Positions 8,775-16,823 of a DNA stretch of 64,000 bases are shown in pieces. Position 1 is the stretch's first letter. Every line of letters begins with the position of its first letter. The notes below the pieces were generated by a model that had not been told where the DNA came from, made no database searches, and saw only the letters and a program-made list of their open reading frames with translations. The translations under genes were made by a program, and so were the position numbers. The DNA comes from Paenibacillus dendritiformis (GTDB lineage Bacteria > Bacillota > Bacilli > Paenibacillales > Paenibacillaceae): positions 4,030,501-4,094,500 of the forward strand of contig NZ_AP025344.1 in assembly GCF_021654795.1 (NCBI RefSeq), in the 5' to 3' direction.

Positions 8775-9740
8775 TTAACCTTCCACCGCGGCCTCGCTCT
8801 CCGGCAGCCGTTCCAGGCGGTCTTGCTCCTCCACCTCGGCCAGGAAATGGCGCACAGCCTCCCGGTACCCTTCCGGATCGGCAGGATAGGCGGTCGCATG
8901 GACGGCATCGTCAACGATGTGCAGCCGCCGGATGCCCTTCGTCTTCGCGTGATACAATTCGACGCTCATCGAGGTGGGCACGAAATCATCCTTGCCGCCA
9001 TGGATGAGAAGCAGCGGTATTTCTTGGTCACGGATCTGCTCTACAGGCTTGACATCGCGCATAGAGAAGGCCGCTCTGCGCCGCAGCTTCCGATCGAGCA
9101 TGCCCATGAAGGGAAACGGCGGCACCCGATTCAAATCCTTCAGCTGGTACCGCATCAGCTTCTCCAGGTCCGAGTATGGACAATCCGCAATGATGAAGCG
9201 GATCCCCGGGTCCATCCCGGCATGCATCAACACGGTGCCTCCGCCCATCGATTGCCCGTGCAGGCCGATATAGGCGTCCTCGCCCAGACGGCGCCGGACC
9301 CATTCGATCCATGCGTCAAGATCTTCCCGTTCATAATAGCCGTAGGTAGCGTAGCGTCCTTCACTCCGTCCGTGGCTGCGCTGGTCGATAAGCAGCACGT
9401 TGAAGCCCTCGTCTGCGAACAGACGGATGAATTGGGACGAATATCCGTGACTCGCCGTATATCCGTGAACGATAATGACAACCTGGCGTTCACCGGGGTG
9501 CGGCTCGATATAATACCCCCGCAGCCGGAACCCGTCCTTCGAGACAATGGCTACGTCTTCCTTCGGCAGCGCTTCGAATTCGTCCCGTGACATCAAGCCC
9601 ATGCCTTCCACCGTGGCGAACGATTCCTCGGGAAGAGAGCGCCTGCCCAGCGTCATGCGACGGAACACATGATTTCCCAGCAGATTCGCACCCGCGATAA
9701 CGATAAGCAGGACGCATCCCGCCGCCACATAACTCCACAT
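8775..9740 (-). CDS. Alpha/beta hydrolase, membrane-anchored, S9/BAAT-like
   Basis: A 321-residue alpha/beta hydrolase with one N-terminal membrane segment (WSYVAAGCVLLIVIAGANLL), so the catalytic part is probably outside or at the membrane. Oxyanion region HGYTASHG, nucleophile elbow GQSMGG, acid GGKDDFVP and terminal histidine DDAVHATAY are all present, giving a complete triad. Relatives include B. subtilis YqkD-like hydrolases. The substrate is unknown, probably an ester or peptide. Transcribed alone, with about 230 bp of non-coding sequence upstream in which I see no clear promoter. Confidence 0.88.
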   Translation of the reverse strand: MWSYVAAGCVLLIVIAGANLLGNHVFRRMTLGRRSLPEESFATVEGMGLMSRDEFEALPKEDVAIVSKDGFRLRGYYIEPHPGERQVVIIVHGYTASHGYSSQFIRLFADEGFNVLLIDQRSHGRSEGRYATYGYYEREDLDAWIEWVRRRLGEDAYIGLHGQSMGGGTVLMHAGMDPGIRFIIADCPYSDLEKLMRYQLKDLNRVPPFPFMGMLDRKLRRRAAFSMRDVKPVEQIRDQEIPLLLIHGGKDDFVPTSMSVELYHAKTKGIRRLHIVDDAVHATAYPADPEGYREAVRHFLAEVEEQDRLERLPESEAAVEG

Positions 9741-9972
9741 ACGATCATCCCTTTTTTTTGCAGCGTATCATGATGAACAAGCGCAGAATACGATTCGGAG
9801 CGCCGCTCCTGCCGTTCGAACCGGATATTCCGCGCTCCTCGAACTGCAGGATGGATTTCCTCTACTCCATATTATAACCGGAGCATGGCGGCTATGAGCA
9901 ATCTATTTTTCCACTTCTACCCAGATGAGAGCGGGAGATCCCGTCTTTGCCGGCACCCCGGATCGTCCATTC

Positions 9973-11142
9973 TCAGAGGACAATCCAATATTTGCAGATG
10001 CCGTCCGCAGTCCCGGCCAACCGGCCGCCGTTCTTCTCGATCACGCGTCTGGAAGCCGTATTGTCTTCATCGCAGGTCAGCAGCACTTCCCGCAGGCCAA
10101 TCCGTCTCGCCTCGGCCAACAGCAGCCGCAGCATGACCGTGCCGTACCCGCGCCGGCGGGCTTCGGGACGAATCGCGTAGCCGATATGGCCGCCCCGCTC
10201 CCGCAGCGCATCGGTCAGCGCATGCCGCAGCTTGCCGATGCCGACCGGCCACCCTTGGACATACAGCCAGTACACGTTCTGGGGGACGAGATGCGCCGGA
10301 AGGCGATGCCCCGGCGACATCTGTATGTAGGATTTCAAGTAGGAGCGGAACTGTGTGCGGCGAAGTCCGTATCCGCTGTTGGAGAATCCGTTCTCTCCGG
10401 GTCCCATCTTTTGCAGCATCTCATAAATATCGCTGCCGTCGGTCATCGCCAGCGGCCGAAGCTCGATGCCATCGGCCTCCTTGAATTGGGGATACAGCCG
10501 CATGATCATGCGCATCGATTCGGACTGAGGGACATGCAGCCGGGTATCCCGATGCAGCGGGAGCGCTTCCGTTATGGCGCAGCCGTGCGCCAGCGCTTCG
10601 GACAGGGTCGCCCCCCGCTCGATTACGTCCCAGCTCCGGATCGGAATGAACAGCAGCGCCGCAACATCGTCCCCAGGGGCGAGCGGTTCCGATTCATCCG
10701 CTTCGGCCGCATAGATGCCGTAATAGATGTAGGGGCCGACAGGCAGGCCCGGCTTATAAGGTTGCTGCGGCGTTGGATTGGCCGCCCGCTGCAGCAGGAA
10801 CGGCGCCAGCTCGTCGCGCACCGTGACCGGACGGATGTCACCGGTGTCCATGTCATGAAAATACGTTATTGGCGAGGACTTCAACCGTACCCGTTCGGTT
10901 GCCAGCTCCTCTCTCGCCTCCCGCAGCGCGCAGGCGGAGATCGTCTCGCGCGGCTCCTGCCCTCCTCCGACGCCGCCGATGCGCAGGACCGGAGCGTAGT
11001 GTCCGGCCGGGCTGTTCTCGGACTCCATATCCGCATTGAGCGTCATGACGACGCGATCTTGCCGGATAAGGAAGACGCCTGCGCAGAATGGCTGATTGAA
11101 GGTTAGCGCTTCGATATGAAGCGGCTCCTCCAGGTTAGACAT
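9973..11142 (-). CDS. Nudix hydrolase-GNAT acetyltransferase fusion protein
   Basis: A 389-residue two-domain protein. The N-terminal half carries a full Nudix box, G(x5)E(x7)REAREEL, in VGGGQEPRE...CALREAREEL near residues 65-90. The C-terminal half is a GNAT domain with the acetyl-CoA loop ARRRGYGTVMLRL near residue 345 and CDEDNTASRRVIEKNGG at the end. Residues between them resemble a complete GNAT N-terminus, so both domains look whole. The start at 11142 (MSNLEEPLHI) has GGGGG 8 nt upstream. The open frame continues upstream but overlaps the next gene antiparallel in register, not function. Fusion suggests a nucleotide-linked substrate for both activities, which is inference. Confidence 0.85.
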   Translation of the reverse strand: MSNLEEPLHIEALTFNQPFCAGVFLIRQDRVVMTLNADMESENSPAGHYAPVLRIGGVGGGQEPRETISACALREAREELATERVRLKSSPITYFHDMDTGDIRPVTVRDELAPFLLQRAANPTPQQPYKPGLPVGPYIYYGIYAAEADESEPLAPGDDVAALLFIPIRSWDVIERGATLSEALAHGCAITEALPLHRDTRLHVPQSESMRMIMRLYPQFKEADGIELRPLAMTDGSDIYEMLQKMGPGENGFSNSGYGLRRTQFRSYLKSYIQMSPGHRLPAHLVPQNVYWLYVQGWPVGIGKLRHALTDALRERGGHIGYAIRPEARRRGYGTVMLRLLLAEARRIGLREVLLTCDEDNTASRRVIEKNGGRLAGTADGICKYWIVL

Positions 11143-11168
11143 TGCCCGAACCCCCTTTGACGCGAAAG

Positions 11169-11696
11169 CTAATTGACGAAGGTCGCCTTGACGCGCTTCG
11201 ATCGGATGAAATACATAATCCAGATGACGCCGAAGAGGGAGCTGCGAACCAATTGGCGAAGAGTGCCCGGGCCATCGGCATCCTGAACCGCCGGAATCAG
11301 GCCGCCCAAATAATAGTCGGCAAAGGACGATAAAATATTCCATATGTACAACACGATAATCATCGTCGGCAGCAGCTTCTTTTTCCGGTAGAACAGAACG
11401 AAGACCATAACCAGCAGCATCAGCGTCAACAGGTTGGCGACCGTCTCGAAAATAATGAGCACCGACCACATGGAGTGATAGTATTCTGAATCGGGCGTCG
11501 TAAGCAGGCTCCATGTACTCGATTGGTAGATTGGAAAAATTTCCGAGAACAGCAGGTGAAGAATCATAACTAAAGACAGCCATAGCCCGATCTGGACAAT
11601 AATCAGCCAGCCCGACAGCCCTTCATACGAAGGAGCCAGCGGCGGCAGCGGGCGGGGCGGCTCGCCGGACGAACCGGCGCGAGGATTCGCGTTCAT
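11169..11696 (-). CDS. DUF2569 family membrane protein
   Basis: A 175-residue integral membrane protein beginning with a proline-rich cytoplasmic tail, then the DUF2569 hallmark YEGLSGWLIIVQIGL. Four hydrophobic helices can be seen: the first at the hallmark, then IFETVANLLTLMLLVMVF, LLPTMIIVLYIWNIL and FGVIWIMYFI. The C-terminus is basic (RSKRVKATFVN). The function is unknown for the family. The start at 11696 has AGGAAA 6-7 nt upstream, better than ATG 11717. It ends 26 nt before the Nudix-GNAT gene, so the two are probably cotranscribed. Confidence 0.8.
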   Translation of the reverse strand: MNANPRAGSSGEPPRPLPPLAPSYEGLSGWLIIVQIGLWLSLVMILHLLFSEIFPIYQSSTWSLLTTPDSEYYHSMWSVLIIFETVANLLTLMLLVMVFVLFYRKKKLLPTMIIVLYIWNILSSFADYYLGGLIPAVQDADGPGTLRQLVRSSLFGVIWIMYFIRSKRVKATFVN

Positions 11697-11749
11697 TCTT
11701 TTTTTCCTTTCTCTCATGATATGGACTGGACCCCGCGGTTCAACCTTCT

Positions 11750-13039
11750 TTAGTCCAATCCGTACTGCTTCATTTTATAGTAGAGAGCGCCGCGGGAGAT
11801 ACGCAGCATCCGGGCCGCCTTGGCCTTGTTCCCGTTCGTTCGCTCGAGCGTCTCGGCGATTCGGGCCCGCTCCCACTCCCCGGAGTGGACACTGAGAGGG
11901 AGATCCGGCTCCGTTAACTCATTCAGCGTGGTCAAGCGGGCATAGTCCGGCAATTGGGCGGATGTCACCGCGCCGGATCCGGCCGCGGCCGCCGCGGCGT
12001 ATTCCATCGCGTTCCTGAGCTGCGACAGATTGCCCGGCCAGTCGCAGGCCAAGACGGCCGCCAACGCGTCGGGCGCGAGCTCCGGCGCGGTAATCCCCGC
12101 CTTGGCGGCCGCCTGCTGCAGGAAGACGCGGCACAGCTCCGGCAGATCCTGCTTCCGCTCGCGCAGCGGCGGAACCGTGTAGAGCTGGAAGGCGTACCGC
12201 AAGGAAGGCAGCAGGCGGCCCGCTCCCTCCGCGGCGGCTTCGGACCCGACGGAGCCGCAGATTCGGCACTGCAGCGGGACAGAGGCGCCGCCGCCCAGCC
12301 GCTCGAAGCGGGACAACCGCAGCATGGCCGCCAGCTTCTCCTGCATCGGCGCCGGAAGCGCGTCGATATCTCTCAGATAGAGCGTGCCTTCGGCCGCCAG
12401 ATCCAGCTTCCCTGGCCGCTCCTCTCCTCCCCCGTGATAGCCGAATAATTCGGCCTCCAGCATGCCCTCCGGAACGGTGCTGCAGCTGACCATCACGAAG
12501 CGTCCGGATCGTCCGGCGCTCCGGTGCAGCCATTCGGCCAACGAAGTGCGTCCGGCTCCGGCCTCGCCGGCCAGCAGCAGCGGCTGCCCGAGGGAGAATG
12601 CCGTCTGAAGCCGCGGCACCGCGGCGGATGGAAAGACCGCAGGCAGCAGCGGCTGGCCCGCCGGATGATGATACATCTCCGCGCTTAACTTCACATAGGA
12701 CGACACATCCCGTTCGATGGACAAGGCGCCGAGCGGCTTCCCCGCCTCATCCGTGATCGGGGCCGCGTTGATCATGACATGCATGCCCGGACGCGGCTCA
12801 TGGTAGACCTGATGGACCGCGCGGCCGCTTTCCATCACCTGAAAAAGCATAATCGATTCTCTCTGAAAAAAGTCTCCTATTTTACGGCCGATGATATCGG
12901 CGCCGTTGATTCCATAGGTCTCTTCCGCGACCCGATTCCAGTACAGCACCGTTCCTTCGTTGTCAATAACGGTAACGGCATCGCTCATCGCGCCGAGCAG
13001 GACGCCCAGCACCGCTTCCATGATTTCTGACCGACTCAT
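11750..13039 (-). CDS. PAS-AAA-Fis regulator of the RocR/NtrC type with a degenerate ATPase core
   Basis: A 429-residue regulator divergent from putB-pruA. Domains: PAS (about 10-115, VTVIDNEGTVLYWNRVAEET), AAA+ (about 140-350) and a Fis-type helix-turn-helix (about 390-429, NGNKAKAARMLRISRGALYY). Key AAA+ residues are altered. Walker A reads GEAGAGRTS with Arg instead of Lys. The sigma-54 contact loop is gone: after ELFGYHGGGEE there is no GAFTGA. Walker B is GTLYLRDID instead of the usual DE form. Family knowledge says GAFTGA and the Walker lysine are needed to activate sigma-54 polymerase. So it probably acts at sigma-A promoters as a repressor or activator sensing proline or a related ligand, which is inference. 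Confidence 0.85.
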   Translation of the reverse strand: MSRSEIMEAVLGVLLGAMSDAVTVIDNEGTVLYWNRVAEETYGINGADIIGRKIGDFFQRESIMLFQVMESGRAVHQVYHEPRPGMHVMINAAPITDEAGKPLGALSIERDVSSYVKLSAEMYHHPAGQPLLPAVFPSAAVPRLQTAFSLGQPLLLAGEAGAGRTSLAEWLHRSAGRSGRFVMVSCSTVPEGMLEAELFGYHGGGEERPGKLDLAAEGTLYLRDIDALPAPMQEKLAAMLRLSRFERLGGGASVPLQCRICGSVGSEAAAEGAGRLLPSLRYAFQLYTVPPLRERKQDLPELCRVFLQQAAAKAGITAPELAPDALAAVLACDWPGNLSQLRNAMEYAAAAAAGSGAVTSAQLPDYARLTTLNELTEPDLPLSVHSGEWERARIAETLERTNGNKAKAARMLRISRGALYYKMKQYGLD

Positions 13040-13177
13040 CGTTCATCTCCAAGCAATCAATTTTATTAGATTATGGCAAAACCTCATTCAGATTGCAATG
13101 AAAAAGCATTCATTCCCAAGCTGCCGTCCGGCCTAATTTCCATTCCATTCAAAAGAATGTGTTTACATTTCCAATAT

Positions 13178-13201
13178 TTTATGATTATATTTAATCATAA
13201 A
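13178..13201. promoter_or_regulatory. Perfect inverted repeat between the regulator gene and putB, candidate operator
   Basis: TTTATGATTA-TATT-TAATCATAAA: two perfect 10-bp arms around 4 bp, about 57 bp upstream of the putB start. A TTTACA lies at 13162-13167 as a possible -35, which would place the repeat over the -10 region. A smaller palindrome CATTC-AAAA-GAATG is at 13146-13159. No sigma-54 -24/-12 pair is visible. Candidate binding site for the divergent Fis-type regulator. Confidence 0.55.
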
Positions 13202-13258
13202 TAGAATATGTGTCTGTTTTTTGAACACTTTTTCGTCAGAAGAAGGGAAGAATCGCGG

Positions 13259-14179
13259 ATGGAAAGCTTACTGAGAAATGGTCTATTATTTCTGTCGAAG
13301 AATCGCATGGCCAATCGCGCCGCGAAGAAGTACGGCCTGCGCTTCGGCGCCCGCCGCTTCGTCGCCGGCGAGCAGATTGCGGATGCCATCGCGGCGGTCC
13401 GGGAACTGAATGAAGCCGGAATCGTGGCGACCTTGGATCATCTGGGCGAATTCATTCTTACGGAGGAAGAGGCCCTGGAATCCACCGAATTTTGCATTCG
13501 CACGCTCCAGGAGATAGAGAAGAGCGGCGTCCGCTCGAATCTCTCGCTCAAGATGACCCAGCTCGGACTGGATCTGTCCCGCGAGCTGTGCATGCGCAAC
13601 ATGCGGGCCATCCTGGACACCGCCGCCGCTTGCGGCAATTTCGTCCGCATCGACATGGAGGATTACGCGCATAACGAAGCCTCCATCGATATTTTCTCCG
13701 AGCTGCGCGAGGAATACGGCGACACGGTCGGCCTCGTCATTCAGGCTTATCTGTACAAAAGCGCAGACGATATCGACAGCCTGCACCGGTTCCGGCCGAA
13801 TCTCCGGCTCGTGAAGGGCGCATACAAGGAGTCGCCCGATGTGGCTTACCCGAATAAGGAAGACGTTGACCGCAACTTCATTCGCATCATCGAACAACAC
13901 CTCAGAAATGGCGACTATGCCGCCATCGCCACCCATGACGATAAAATCATCCAGCATGTCAAGCAATTCGTAAGCGATCACCATATCCCGCGCAGCCAGT
14001 TCGAATTCCAGATGCTCTACGGCATTCGCACCCAGGCGCAGCGCGAACTGGCCAAGGAAGGCTATACGATGCGGATTTATGTTCCGTTCGGCAATGACTG
14101 GTACGGCTACTTCATGCGCCGTCTGGCAGAGCGGCCGGCGAATGTTGGATTTGTGATGAAATCTCTTTTCAAGTCGTAG
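13259..14179 (+). CDS. putB: Proline dehydrogenase
   Basis: FAD-dependent proline dehydrogenase of the monofunctional Gram-positive type, 306 residues, oxidising L-proline to pyrroline-5-carboxylate and passing electrons to the membrane quinone pool. Barrel motifs are visible: LSLKMTQLGLD, FVRIDMEDYAHNE, VIQAYLYKSADD, LRLVKGAYKES, ATHDDKII and the C-terminal substrate motif YVPFGNDWYGYFMRRLAERP. The ATG at 13259 (MESLLRNGLLF) is preceded by GGGAAG. An earlier in-frame start at 13208 has none. It is followed 42 nt later by pruA, so the two-step pathway is encoded as an operon under the divergent PAS-AAA-Fis regulator. Confidence 0.95.
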   Translation: MESLLRNGLLFLSKNRMANRAAKKYGLRFGARRFVAGEQIADAIAAVRELNEAGIVATLDHLGEFILTEEEALESTEFCIRTLQEIEKSGVRSNLSLKMTQLGLDLSRELCMRNMRAILDTAAACGNFVRIDMEDYAHNEASIDIFSELREEYGDTVGLVIQAYLYKSADDIDSLHRFRPNLRLVKGAYKESPDVAYPNKEDVDRNFIRIIEQHLRNGDYAAIATHDDKIIQHVKQFVSDHHIPRSQFEFQMLYGIRTQAQRELAKEGYTMRIYVPFGNDWYGYFMRRLAERPANVGFVMKSLFKS

Positions 14180-14221
14180 GATTTATATCACTTCATATTT
14201 ATATATATAGGAGGCGTTATT

Positions 14222-15769
14222 ATGACGATGGTGGAATACCGCAATGAGCCGTTTACCGATTTCAAGCAGGAGCATAACCGCCAAGCGATGCTCTCCGCGC
14301 TGGAGCGCGTTCGTGCCCAATTGGGGCGCACCTACCCGCTCAAGATCAACGGTCAGGAGATCATGACCGACAGACGCTCCGCTTCCATTAATCCAGGTCA
14401 AGTGAAGCAGGTCGTCGGCTATGTCGCACAGGCCGATGCCAACTTGGCTCACCAAGCGATCGCGGCAGCGGATACCGCCTTCCGGGACTGGCAGCATGTC
14501 GACCCGGAAGTCCGGGCGGGCTACCTGTTCAAGGCTGCGGCGATTATTCGCCGGCGCAAGTTCGAGTTCTCCGCCTGGCTCGTGTATGAAGTCGGGAAGA
14601 ACTGGGCCGAAGCGGATGCCGATGTCGCCGAAGCGATCGACTTCCTTGAATTCTACGGCCGGGAAATGATCCGGCTCGCGGGTCCGCAACCGCTGACTCC
14701 GCTGCCGGGCGAGGACAACCGGCTGACCTATATCCCGCTCGGGGTCGGCGTCGTGATCCCGCCGTGGAACTTCCCGTTCGCCATCATGGCCGGCATGACC
14801 TGCGCCGCCCTCGTCGCCGGGAATACGGTCGTGCTCAAGCCGGCATCGACATCGCCGGTGATCGCCGCGCGCTTCGTCGAGCTGATGGAAGAAGCCGGAC
14901 TGCCGGCCGGCGTGCTGAACTTCGTGCCCGGCTCGGGCAGCGAGATCGGCGACCTGCTCGTCGATCATCCGCGCACCCGCTTCGTCTCGTTCACAGGCTC
15001 CCGCGATGTCGGACTCCGGATTAACGAACGGATCGCGCGTCCGGCACAGGGGCAGATCTGGATTAAGCGCCTTATTGCCGAGATGGGCGGCAAGGACGGC
15101 ATCGTGGTGGACAACAGCGCCGATCCGGCCGAAGCGGCAGAGGCGATTGTCGCGTCCGCCTTCGGCTTCCAGGGGCAGAAATGCTCCGCCGGCTCCCGCG
15201 CCATCATTCATCAGGACATCTATGAAGAAGTGCTCGGCCATATCATTGAGAAGACGAAGCAGCTGACGGTCGGCCTGCCGGAAGAGAACTATCCGATCGG
15301 TCCGGTCATCGATGAGAACGCCTACAACAAAATCCGCGAGTACATGGCGATCGGCGCGTCGGAAGGCCGCCTCGTGGCCGGAGGAGATATCGCCGGCGGC
15401 GACGGCTATTACTTGCAGCCGACCGTGTTCGCGGATGTCATGCCGGAAGCGCGCATCATGCTTGAGGAAATTTTCGGCCCGGTGCTTGCCGTCTGCAAGG
15501 CGGAAGACTTCAAGCAGGCGATCGATATATTCAACAACACGGAATACGGGCTGACCGGATCGGTGTTCAGCCGGAACCGCGAGCATCTGGAGTATGCCCG
15601 CCGCCATATGCACTGCGGCAATCTGTACTTCAACCGCAAATGCACCGGCGCGCTCGTCGGGGTGCACCCGTTCGGCGGCTTCAACATGTCGGGCACCGAC
15701 TCCAAGGCGGGCGGACGCGATTATTTGCTCTTATTCACTCAAGCGAAGCTCGTATCGGAGAAATGGTAA
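14222..15769 (+). CDS. pruA: L-glutamate gamma-semialdehyde (pyrroline-5-carboxylate) dehydrogenase
   Basis: NAD-dependent aldehyde dehydrogenase of 515 residues that finishes proline catabolism to glutamate. The catalytic base lies in IAEMGGKDGIVV, the nucleophilic cysteine in FGFQGQKCSAGSRA, and the NAD motif region is FVSFTGSRDVGLRI. The C-terminus has the P5CDH-type GVHPFGGFNMSGTDSKAGG. The length matches B. subtilis RocA/PutC. A strong TAGGAGG lies 7-8 nt before the ATG. It is preceded by putB and followed by a 14-bp-stem hairpin. The same enzyme can also act in arginine catabolism (rocA), but the putB neighbour points to proline. Confidence 0.95.
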   Translation: MTMVEYRNEPFTDFKQEHNRQAMLSALERVRAQLGRTYPLKINGQEIMTDRRSASINPGQVKQVVGYVAQADANLAHQAIAAADTAFRDWQHVDPEVRAGYLFKAAAIIRRRKFEFSAWLVYEVGKNWAEADADVAEAIDFLEFYGREMIRLAGPQPLTPLPGEDNRLTYIPLGVGVVIPPWNFPFAIMAGMTCAALVAGNTVVLKPASTSPVIAARFVELMEEAGLPAGVLNFVPGSGSEIGDLLVDHPRTRFVSFTGSRDVGLRINERIARPAQGQIWIKRLIAEMGGKDGIVVDNSADPAEAAEAIVASAFGFQGQKCSAGSRAIIHQDIYEEVLGHIIEKTKQLTVGLPEENYPIGPVIDENAYNKIREYMAIGASEGRLVAGGDIAGGDGYYLQPTVFADVMPEARIMLEEIFGPVLAVCKAEDFKQAIDIFNNTEYGLTGSVFSRNREHLEYARRHMHCGNLYFNRKCTGALVGVHPFGGFNMSGTDSKAGGRDYLLLFTQAKLVSEKW

Positions 15770-15775
15770 AATAAA

Positions 15776-15809
15776 CAACGGCTTTTCCGCTTCTGCGGAA
15801 AAGCCGTTG
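15776..15809. terminator. Bidirectional terminator-like hairpin between pruA and carbamate kinase
   Basis: Perfect 15-bp inverted repeat CAACGGCTTTTCCGC-TTCT-GCGGAAAAGCCGTTG located 6 nt after the pruA stop and 67 nt after the convergent carbamate kinase gene. There is no long T run, so efficiency is uncertain. Confidence 0.65.
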
Positions 15810-15875
15810 CTCTGTCATCGCTGGCGGAAAGTCAGTTGGCGGATAGTCAATGGAAGCAGACCATACGGGCGGCCG

Positions 15876-16823
15876 TTATCCGCCGGCTCCCTTGCTGATC
15901 CGGGTTCCCGACTTGCCTTCCAGGGCGAGATCGGCATTGCGAAGCGACGCGATAATGGCCGTTCCCCCGCTTTCGGCAAAATCGACGGCCGCCTTCATTT
16001 TCGGTTCCATGCTGCCTTTGCCGAATTGTCCCGCGGATAAATAGCCGGTCGCGTCCTCGATAGAAACCGCGCCAAGGGCTTGCTGCTCCGGTTCGCCGAA
16101 GTTAATGTACACCTGCTCCACATCGGTTAGCATAATGAACGTATCCGCTCCGATCTCCTTCGCGAGCAGGCTGCCGGTGCGATCCTTATCGATGACCGCA
16201 TCCACGCCTTCCAGCGTCCCGTCCGCAGTCCGTACAACCGGAATGCCTCCCCCGCCCGCCGCGATAACAATGTGGTTCGCATCAAGCAATTGCCGCATGA
16301 CACGACTGCCGATAATGCGGCGCGGAGCAGGAGAGGGAACGACACGGCGCCAACCGCGGTCGGAATCCTCCTTCACGCTCCATCCTTTCTCCGCCGCGAG
16401 CCGTTCGGCTTCCTCCTTATTGTAGAACGAACCGATAGGCTTACTAGGCTGCCCGAAGGCATCGTCGTCGGGGGACACCTCCACGGATGTCACAAGGCAT
16501 ACGACCTGCCGCTCGATCCCCTGCCTCGTGAATTCGTTCAGTAACGATTGTTGCATCATATAGCCGATAAATCCCTGGCTCTCGGCGCTGCATACATGCA
16601 GCGGCAGCATAGGGACGGAATCCTTGGCCATTTCGTTCTGGAGCAAAATATGCCCCACTTGCGGACCGTTGCCGTGAGTAAGTATAACGCGATAACCTTT
16701 GTGTACGATATTTGCAATAATGGTGCAGCACGTCCGGATATTTTGCAATTGGGTCTCGTAAGTCGCGGTTTGATTGGCTTGCAAAATCGCGTTGCCGCCG
16801 AGCGCAATCAGCACGGTCTTCAT
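15876..16823 (-). CDS. Carbamate kinase
   Basis: Amino acid kinase-fold enzyme of 315 residues that converts carbamoyl phosphate and ADP to ATP, ammonia and CO2. Motifs: IALGGNAILQ at the N-terminus, LTHGNGPQVGHILLQN near residue 50, DKDRTGSLLAKE and TDVEQVYINFG. It is the last gene of a five-gene leftward unit, and its ATG overlaps the allH TGA (ATGA), so translation is coupled. Together with AllFGH this fits the AllK role (ATP recovery from the carbamoyl phosphate released from oxalurate) rather than the arginine deiminase role of ArcC, because no arcA or arcB is nearby. Confidence 0.93.
   Translation of the reverse strand: MKTVLIALGGNAILQANQTATYETQLQNIRTCCTIIANIVHKGYRVILTHGNGPQVGHILLQNEMAKDSVPMLPLHVCSAESQGFIGYMMQQSLLNEFTRQGIERQVVCLVTSVEVSPDDDAFGQPSKPIGSFYNKEEAERLAAEKGWSVKEDSDRGWRRVVPSPAPRRIIGSRVMRQLLDANHIVIAAGGGGIPVVRTADGTLEGVDAVIDKDRTGSLLAKEIGADTFIMLTDVEQVYINFGEPEQQALGAVSIEDATGYLSAGQFGKGSMEPKMKAAVDFAESGGTAIIASLRNADLALEGKSGTRISKGAGG

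Noticed and set aside
11143..11583. N-terminal extension of the Nudix-GNAT protein to 11583
   Set aside because: The extra 147 residues overlap the DUF2569 gene out of frame and lack any domain. The start at 11142 has a good ribosome site.
13040..13258. Sigma-54 promoter for putB
   Set aside because: TGGCA and TTGCAA occur near 13076-13098 but the spacing is about 15 bp instead of 4-8, so they do not form a -24/-12 element.
14183..15667. A 490-codon leftward open frame opposite pruA
   Set aside because: Antisense to an aldehyde dehydrogenase with an intact active site.
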